From Rhexocercosporidium sp. MPI-PUGE-AT-0058 (Eukaryota; Ascomycota; Leotiomycetes; Helotiales), in the NCBI GenBank assembly GCA_020746875.1, contig JAGTJL010000012.1, positions 310,001-374,000 on the forward strand: DNA of 64,000 nt, read 5' to 3'. Position numbers and translations under genes: made by a program. The notes beneath the pieces are model-generated. The model saw only the letters and a program-made list of their open reading frames with translations. It was not told where the DNA came from and did not search any database. Positions 55,561 through 64,000 of the stretch are shown here, in pieces; position 1 is the first letter of the stretch, and each line of letters begins with the position of its first letter.

Positions 55561-56669
55561 TTTCAACCAGGACTCTTGCATAATATTACCTTTAGTGAAA
55601 CTATAGCTTTTGCTTAGTTTAAAGTAAGAAACCCTTAATAAGGGAATTACGTTTCTCCTTTACCTATTAAAGAATAGTTAATTACGAATTATTACTTTAA
55701 ATATATTATTAAATCAGATTACGACAGAGCTTTTGCAGAAGCCCGCGAATGGAAAATTACTTATCCTATTGAGCAATTAATTATTACGGCATAAATATAT
55801 TTTATTAAGGAAGATTCTTTAAAAAAGTCTATTAATAAGTTAAAGAATTAAGTACGGAATTCGTAAGAAACGTTTAATACGTATAATAAAATAAATAAAG
55901 TATTAAATAATACGTAAGATTAAGTAATTATATAATACTACTTAAGTTAATAAGAAATCGGCTAAGTGCGACGTATAATATAATTTATATTATAATCTAT
56001 CATTTAAAATAAGTATATTATTATATTTTATACGTATTTTTATTAATAATTATAGATTTAATTTCCGAATTAAAAGCCTCTTATATAATAATAGTTTTAG
56101 AATTAATTAAAGAATTACGTTAAGCTTTATACGATTAAAACGAAGCTTATCGCATACGCACGACTTAATATATATACGGAAGATAAAGTTTTGGAGTAGT
56201 TTAAAAAGCTAGAATTAGCTATAAATAAGTATAAGATTAAATAAGCACGAAATATCTTAAATATAAACGAATTAAAAGCACGAGTTAATTATTTATTAAA
56301 GAATTTATTATCGTATTAATATAAGCTAACGAATTATATATAACTTCTCTTAAGAATCGTAAATCTGTCACAATTTTGAAGATAATATATATAAATAAAC
56401 GAGAGCTACTTCTTTTATTTATTATTATTCTTAAAGTTAATACTATAAAGAATTAAATTGAAAAAGAGTTGAAAAGAAAGGAGATAATTACTTATACGCT
56501 TATAAATTATATTAATAACGAGAAAATAATAGAATACTCAGGTTATTTAATTAAATATTTTAATGGGGAAAACACCAAGCACATAACAAGAGGATAACAA
56601 AGTAAGTGCCGAAAGGTAAACGTAGGAAATACTTATTTAACGAATATTAAAGATATTATATATTTAAAG

Positions 56670-57221
56670 AAGGAGGCAGCTAAATCGACACACGGAAATA
56701 GCTAAATCGACATCTCTTGGCATTTCTTGGCAAAATAATTATTATAAATTAAGAAAAAGTAATTAATAAAATATTTAAATCTTAGCTTAAAAATAATATT
56801 TATTAAGTTATTTTTAAAAACTAACTTATTTTAAAAAAGGTATATAATATTAAAAGTTAAGTTTTTCGATAATATTTTAATATTATATTAAAAAGTAATT
56901 TTATAATAAAATTTAATAAACTTTAATAATTTAAATATAAAACTATTATTAAATAATTTAAAATTAAAAAGTTAAGCGAAAATATATTATTTATTATTTA
57001 TTTCCGTAAAATAAAAGAAAAATCTTAATTTTTGTTTATTTATTATTAAATAATACTTATAATATTTAAGCGAGATATTTAATAAATCTTATATTAATAA
57101 TTATTTTAAATAAATATTTTAAAATAAAATTAAAAAATAAATAAGAATTATTATTTTATAATTTTCTTAAAATCCGTATGTCGATTTAGTTATTTCCGTG
57201 TGTCGATTTAGCTGTCCCCTT
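56670..57221. mobile_element. 552-bp element with 44-bp terminal inverted repeats (MITE-like)
   Basis: Left end 56670-56713 and right end 57178-57221 are inverted copies with about three mismatches. Each end holds TAAATCGACA twice, around CACGGAAATA. No coding sequence survives inside; the interior is AT-rich. The ends have normal composition. No certain target duplication was found. Confidence 0.75.
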
Positions 57222-57224
57222 TAT

Positions 57225-57890
57225 TAAAGACCGTAATACTTAAATATTTAATAATACTATTATTATTAACTTTTCTAAAGTAATTACGTATATACCGATA
57301 GTATAATAAATTAATTCTTACGCTTTTATAAACCTTCTTAATACTTATTAATAATAAAAGAAATTAGTTAATAATATTAAGTCTTTTATTAAAAGAACTT
57401 AAAGAATATTCTTTAATATATTAAAAGTTAAATATAATAAAAGCGAAAGCGAATAAAATAATAATAATTTTAAGAATAGCGGATTTCATAAGAAAAGCTA
57501 TAAAAAATATTTTAAAGATAATAATAAGAAGCGCGTACTTAACGACGCCTTTTTAATTTCCGGTTCTTAATCCTTTAATAAAAGTAAAAATAATAAGAAA
57601 AAGAATTATATTAAAAGTATTATATTTTACCGCTTTTATAAATAAGATAATTATTAATTTAAAAATTATAATTATTTTAAGTTCGTATAATAAACGTAAA
57701 ACAATTTTTAAACGCTAAAAGTAAAAGAACGTTTAAAAGTAATAAAAAAAACTTTTTTAATAAAAAAGAAAATATATATTATTATATACGTTAAAAAATA
57801 AAAGCCGTTTAATATTAAAAAAGATATAAGAAAAGATAATATTAAGTCTTAAGCGTTAAAAGTTTAAGAGATATTTTTAAACGTTTATAT
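57225..57890 (+). pseudogene. Gypsy gag-like remnant, copy 2
   Basis: Parallel to 54790-55440 (for example TTACGCTTTTATAAAC and AATAATAAGAAGCGCG in both). Independently RIP-mutated; begins right after the inverted-repeat element. Confidence 0.6.
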
Positions 57891-58701
57891 ATTTTTATAA
57901 TATTAAAATAACTTAAGATAAGTATAAATACGTTATTTAATAATTTAATAAATAATAGCTTAAATTATAATTTCTTTAATAAATATAAAGTTAAATTATA
58001 AAGATTTCTTTTTTTATTTAAATATAATTAAGAGTTTATAACTTTTAATAAATATTAGTTTTAAATAATTAACGTTTATAACTTATATATAATTATATAA
58101 AACGATTATAAAATCTCGAGAACCTTTCGAGAAAGATTTTATAATTATAAAGACTTAAAATATAATATAATTCTTAAAATAAAGTTTTTTAAATATAAGA
58201 GTACCGAGTATTACGATTAAAAACTCAAGAAATAAACTTACGCCGTAATTTAAAACGAAATCCAGATTATAATAATAAAAGAGTTTATTAATACTTTTAA
58301 TACCGACTTGAAAATAATACTTTATATTATATTTTATATTTTAATTCAATTATGATTATTTAAAGAATTAAAATTATATAAGTATTTAAAGCAGTCGTAA
58401 AATATTCATTTTAATATTAAAGTCGCAGACCCGTCGCAGGCAGGTATTAGCTATTCAGCTGAACATTATTAAATTAATACTTCTTTTAAATTAACTTGCA
58501 AATATAATAAATATATATTATAATAATCAGTTAATTATTCTCTTTAAAAAACAAGTTAAATTCGAATATATTATTAATACCGACGTATTGCTTTTATATA
58601 AACTTTTTTATAACTTTTCTGAATTATAATTTGCTACGGTTCAGGAATACTTTATTATTTTATTATAAAAAAATTATTTATTAAAAAATCTCGTAAATAC
58701 G

Positions 58702-58893
58702 CCGATATTATTTATACTAAAGAAAAATAAAAGATTACGTTTATATATAAATTATTATAAATTAAATAAAATAATAATTAAAAATCGCTATTTCTTTTTT
58801 TTTAATCGATAAAACGTTAAATTATCTAGCGCTAAAGAATTATAAGACATCTCTTAAAATGGCTTTAATAGTCTCGTTTAATATAATACCGTC
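58702..58893 (+). pseudogene. Ty3/Gypsy reverse transcriptase fragment
   Basis: One frame still reads PILFILKKNKRLRLYINYY followed by KLNKIIIKNRYFF and KLSSAKEL, matching the Gypsy RT order (ilFVkKkdGslRlcvDYR, LNkiTikNRYplP, LsgAkyF). Internal stops are from RIP. The domain stops abruptly at about 58893, where different DNA begins. Confidence 0.8.
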
Positions 58894-61800
58894 TTTGTCG
58901 CGCCCTAGCGCAGTCTACTGGTCATGTATATGCTCTCGTAAATATTCACGTATATATATACTCGGGTCATAGTCTTTTCTTATAAAAAGTAACGCTTATT
59001 TTAATAAATCTTTTAAATCTTTACTTTTTACGTTAATTATAAAGCTCTTAAATTATTAAAAGCTTACTTTACTTTTGTTTAATAATTAAGAGTTATATTT
59101 ATCTTTATAAGCTATTTTTAATATATATAGATTTCGAGCTTTAATTAAGCTTATTTAATTTTAATTTTACGATTTTCGTCTCCTTTCCTTACGCTTAAAT
59201 CCCGTTATCCTTTTCGGCGCGATCCTCGAGATGTTATTATATAATAGTTTTAGCGGTCTTAACGTAAATATTATATACTTAAAGTTTAAAAACTTCTTAT
59301 TATAAATAAATTATTTAACTTTTAACGCTTAAATACTCGGATTCTAACCTTTCGTTAATTTAAATACTTTAAATATAAAAATATTAATTAAAATAATTAA
59401 TAAAAATTTATAAACCGTCGAGTAAATCGCTTAATAAAAGAATAATTTCGCTAAATTAAATTATATAATAAAGACGAACGAGTATAACGAATAATTCTAA
59501 AAATAAGCGCTTAATTATCACGTAATAACTACGTCTTCTTTAAATTAAATAATTATAAGCTTTAACGCTTTTATTACTTTTCTTTTTACTCGATCGAACG
59601 AGTTTATTAAAATAATCGCAGAATTTTATTAAAAAGAAGCTAAGGCCGAAGCTAAAGCGTATATTATAAAGTGCGTAATATAATAATTATAAATTATAGT
59701 ATATCTTAAGCTTTATAAATAAATTAAGAAAACTATAAGCCGTTAATTCTTTAATATAACGGCTATATAGCTTGTCGTTAAGAAAAGAGTTAATATTTAA
59801 GTATTAATTCGCACGCTTAAGATAATTTTATATTAAACGAATATAACGATTTAAAAAATAATTTACTAAAATTACTTATAATCTTTAAATATAAAAAACG
59901 TCCGAAACTTAAAAGTTTAAATTATATAATATTAAAAGTTAATTCGTAAAAGAAATTTATATTATATATTAGAAATGCTCGGCAACTTTAATATTAACTT
60001 TTCTTAATTATAATTAGTAACTTTAATATTAACTTTTTCTTAATTATAATTAGTAACTTTAATAACTTATAAGCTTAAAAGTACTTTCTTAAGATTAAAA
60101 AAGCCGACGAGCTCGGGATACTTTTTAAATACTCCTTAAAATAACTCGCATAATTTTTTTATTTTAATTAAGTCGATCGTTAATATTAATAGCTTGTCGA
60201 TAGAAAATCAAGGCATAATTATTTCTTTACTCTTAGTTTACGTTTTAATAATAATAAAATACCCGACTCGGAAGCTTTTGATTTATATAATAAAAAATTA
60301 ATTTAATTTAAGATAAAAGGAAAACTTATAAAAAAAGCATATTTATACTTAAAGAATAAAACTTATTATTAGTTTTCTTTAAATTATACTCGTCTTTAAA
60401 TAATAATTTATAGAAAAGTATTTATTAAATATTAAAATAAAATAATTTATATAAACTTAAAAATAAATAATTAATATTATAATAAAATCCGGCAGCGGTT
60501 TATTATATTATAATAAAAAGCTCTTTATAAGTAAATAAGCTTAAATAAGCCTTTCCTTTAATTAATAAAAGATTTCCTAATAAAATTAAATAAATAAAGA
60601 TTTAATAAATTAAATAAATAAAGATTTAATAAATTAAATAAAAAGAAGTTTATTTTTCTCGGAAACTTATTAAATAAAAGAGGAATAAGCAGGACTTACG
60701 CGCACTTAGTATTCTTGCTTAATCTGGCCGAGTATTTAATTACGGATATATATTCCTTTTAAAATTCACTTTATTTTTTTATTAAACTTTACTTTATTAA
60801 ATAATTATAAAACGACTAATTTAATTAACGATTATTTAATATTATTAAAAAGATCTTTTATAAAATCTATTCTTAAGGATTTAATTAAGTATAAGAGCTC
60901 TTAGTTGCTTATTATTAGACGCGGAACTGGAGTTATAAAAGGAGTACTTAAAAGTCCGAATAAAGAATTATTTAATTTTACGCTTTATAATATCGTAGTT
61001 ATAAAAAGCTTTTATATTAATATTATTTTTAAAGCTCGTTTTTATAAGACTAGTCTTTGATTTTATAATATAAACTATACTTTAAGATAAAATAAGGAAG
61101 GCTTATTAATTAATAAATATTATATAATATAATAATTAAAGCGTAAATAAAACCTCGTTTTCTTTAAATATAAATTACGTTTAATTTATTTTTTAAGCTT
61201 TTATAATATACTCTTAAGCGCTATAGGAATTATAATGTTTTTAACGCTTTTTAAAAGAGTAAATAAGCTATATAAATTATTTAGAGATTATAAGCACTTT
61301 AAAATAGACTTAAAACGTATTTAATATTTACGAGTAGGCTATTTAAGCTTAAATACTTTAAGGAAATTAATAAATATAACGAGAAATATTAAGATTATTA
61401 AAGTAATAAAGAAGATTAAGTATAAGTAATATGCTTTAATTTATATTACTTAAGTAATCTTTAAACGTTTATTAAAAAGGAAATCTTTTAAATTATTTTA
61501 AAAAATCACTTAAGATTTATTTAATTATTTAAAATATTAAAGTAATTTCTTTTAATTTTTTATATTTAAATGCGAGTATAACGGCTTATTTATTAATTAT
61601 ATATTATAAATAAAAGAGTATAATAAAGTGTTTTAATATATTAAGAGCTTTAAAGCTTAAGTTTAAAAGCAATTTAAACTCTTAATATATAAATTTAAAT
61701 ATAATTAAAAGAAAGTAATTATTATAATTCGAGGATTTACGAGATATAAAAAATAAGTTAATAAACTCGAAATTGACCTCGAGCTCTTATTAACGGCAAC

Positions 61801-62214
61801 TTATAAGCTAAATGGCGGAGCCGAACGAGTTAGTTAAAAAGTAATTAATAAAAGTATTAAAATAAGATTATTAATTAATTTCCTCGTGAATTTAAGTATT
61901 AAATATATACTCGTAGAGATTTATTTATATAATAAAAGCCTAAGGCGAGTAAATAATTGGCTATTACTTATTAAAGTTAACGATAAGTAGTTTCGGAATT
62001 ATTTTTAGTAATATAACTTAGCGCTTATTATTAAACTTATTATAAATTTTAAATTAAATTAAAATGAAATTTATATATATAATTATAAAGCGTATTTATT
62101 AATAATAAAGAGAGCTAAAGAATAAGATAAGAAAGCGTTTAAAATAACTACGCGTATATATATTCAATATTTTATAAGTTTTTATACTTTTAATATTTAT
62201 AGAATTTAAATGTC

Positions 62215-62290
62215 ACGTCTCGATAGAATAATTATTACGCGTAACGTATACTTTAACGAAAATAACTTTTATATTATTTTAAGTAAAAAA
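62215..62290 (+). pseudogene. Copia integrase C-terminal region
   Basis: The frame reads SRLDRIIITRNVYFNENNFY, equivalent to the Copia integrase end (..kvvrSRDVvFdEnkfy). RIP-degraded around it. Confidence 0.65.
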
Positions 62291-63385
62291 GTAAAGATTA
62301 CGATTTAAGAAATTAAGTTTATTTATAATCTTATCAAGAAGGATAAGTTTATTATAAATTAAGCTAGAATTATTAAGAATATTATTAAAGATATAATTAT
62401 TAAGGAAAATAATGCGAATTTCTTAAGCGAAGACTTGTTTTAATTATATATTAAATAAATTTAAAGATTAATTAAAGGCTCCGAGAGTTAAAACTCAGGG
62501 GTAAAAGAATATATTAATAGTTTAAGTATAATAAATAGACTTTTAATTTTAAAATATATTTTTACTTTAAAAGGCTTTCTTAAATAAAATAAGAAATTAA
62601 AAGAAAATGCGTTAAATTAAGAGTTTACTTTAAATATAAAGTAAGTCTTAGAGGCATTCGACTCGCGTAAGAGTATATAACTTATTAATTGAGATTCGAA
62701 CGTATTATAAGATTAAGCGCGGGATTCGCTTTAATTATTACGTATTAAAATTTAAATACCGTTAAGACCTCGATTATAAAAGGAGTCTTTAATAATAATT
62801 TTAATATTATATTCTTAAATTAAAGTATAAAATACTTAAACGACGGAAGTAAAATAAGTAAAAGTAATACGTTTTTAAATTATAATAGAAAAAGCTTAAT
62901 TAAAATTAAGTATACTTATTAAAAGCTTGGCAAAAGTAAAAAAGTTAATTAAAAGTAAAAGAAAAAGAAGAAGATTATAAAAGAATTAAAGTAATAAAGT
63001 ATTTATAATACTTATAACTTTCCTTAAATAAACACGCCTCGATAAAAATAACCCTAAACTCAAGGATAAGCCTAATCTCAGGGGTAATTAAATCCTCGAT
63101 TAATATAATAATCTTCGGCTTAAAGTTAATTAAATGCTTTAAGGGTTTATATTTAATTAATATATATTATTAAAAGAATAAAATAATCTTTAAGATTTAA
63201 TGAAAATTATATATTATATAATTATAATAATAATATAAACGAGCCGCTAATTATTAAAAAAGAAGATTTTACTTTTAAAACTTAAAATTTAAAATCTTTT
63301 ACTTAAATTAAAATAATAAAGTAATCTTTAAAGTGAATTAACGATTATCTTTATATACGCTAGTACGCTTTTAATTAAATCTTTC

Positions 63386-64000
63386 CGAATCTTTATAGCG
63401 CTCGTAGCTTATTTTAACTTGAAAGTCAAGTGCTTCGACGTAATTAATGCGTTTATTAACGCTTTTCAAGATATAAACGACGAAACCGTATATTATAAAT
63501 TCCTTTTAAGTTTTAATAAGCTTAAATATATATTATAAGTTAATCGCGCTTTTTATGGGATGCGTGATTTTCTATACTTATAATATAAGTATATTAATAA
63601 AACGTTAACGGATTTAAAGTTAATTTTATATTTAGAAGAACCGTATATATTTATAGATTTTAATTATAAAATTCTTATTTTTTTTACGTAAATAATATTT
63701 AAGTGCTTTATTATTAAGACGACTTAAAGCTCGGATAAGATTTTATTAAGCGACTAAATTAAGCGTACGATATGTATGATTTTAAAGATATTAAATAATT
63801 CCTAAGGATTAAGATATTATGCGACAAAAAGCGTAAGATTCTTTCTTTAATTTATAATTAATATATTAAAAAGATTACTCGAAAGTTTGAGTAAATTAAT
63901 AAGAGGTATTTTATAATATCGCTTCCTTAAATCGATTTTATTAAGTATAAAAGACAAGTTTTAAAGAAATATATTAAAACTTATTAAGAAAGAGTTAAGT
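63386..64000 (+). pseudogene. Copia reverse transcriptase (partial)
   Basis: The frame reads RIFIALVAYFNLKVKCFDVI then NAFINAF, NRAFYGMRD and, further on, MYDFKDIK and FLRIKILCDKK, matching Copia RT (lalaa...qlDVktAFLnaeld, kaLYGLkQ, mkDlGelkyFLGi). Several stops. Continues past the window edge. Confidence 0.8.

Larger units (their letters stand above)
51061..64000. repeat. RIP-degraded AT-rich heterochromatin-like block of nested transposons
   Basis: About 13 kb of extremely AT-rich DNA with stops in every frame. TpA is dominant, CpA is scarce, and the remaining C and G sit mainly in CpG or in small islands, the pattern left by repeat-induced C-to-T mutation at CpA on both strands. Retrotransposon gag, reverse transcriptase and integrase text can still be read on the plus strand. 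Confidence 0.9.
58896..64000 (+). mobile_element. Ty1/Copia retrotransposon, RIP-degraded, runs off the window
   Basis: Starts near TGTCGCGCCCTAGCGC, a plausible TG start of a 5' LTR lying inside the Gypsy RT. Downstream are integrase-end and Copia RT text in the plus orientation, as expected for one element longer than 5.1 kb. The exact left border is inferred. Confidence 0.6.

Overview
The window looks like nuclear DNA of a filamentous ascomycete (Pezizomycotina). Protein resemblances suggest a Leotiomycete-like fungus, but I cannot name the species. The signs are short spliceosomal introns (about 45-150 bp) with CTAAC/CTGAC-type branch sites, fungal-specific families (DUF3405, Zn2Cys6 factor, fungal ABCC transporter) and a final AT-rich block with the hallmarks of repeat-induced point mutation (RIP). 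No tRNA, rRNA or CRISPR was found.

Layout. Positions 1-50 kb are gene-bearing DNA of normal base composition. In order: the 3' part of TRM11 (tRNA m2G10 methyltransferase); a UBTD1/2-like protein whose start codon is an exon by itself; a candidate intron-rich minus-strand gene (3642-5003); a fungal protein often labelled casein kinase II beta-2; an aldo-keto reductase; a NIP30/FAM192A-like nuclear protein; a HIT-family hydrolase; a 17-exon ABCC transporter (13932-19480); a PI-PLC-like phosphodiesterase; mitochondrial ribosomal protein uL10m; TRP4; a 2-hydroxyacid dehydrogenase; a Zn2Cys6 transcription factor with a 3.7 kb microsatellite-rich upstream region; CWF19; GPN1; RPB12; a luciferase-like (DUF5519) membrane protein; a DUF3405 membrane protein; and a small three-exon gene at 49182-49638. 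Most are housekeeping genes (tRNA modification, splicing, RNA polymerase assembly, tryptophan synthesis, mitochondrial translation). I see no secondary-metabolite cluster.

Positions 51-64 kb form an AT isochore of dead, nested transposons. RIP-degraded Gypsy sequence carries duplicated LTR-like and gag-like segments. It is interrupted by a 454-bp probable solo LTR with a 5-bp target duplication and an internal 17-bp tandem array, an 89-bp miniature element, and a 552-bp element with 44-bp inverted ends. A Copia element appears to have inserted within the Gypsy reverse transcriptase and runs off the right edge.

Gene pairs worth noting are CWF19/GPN1 (head to head, 240 bp), GPN1/RPB12 (tail to tail: an RNA polymerase II assembly/import GTPase beside a polymerase subunit), MRPL10/TRP4 (head to head, 303 bp) and PLC/MRPL10 (tail to tail, 91 bp). 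All exon coordinates were worked out by eye from splice signals, reading phase and remembered family conservation; no search was run.
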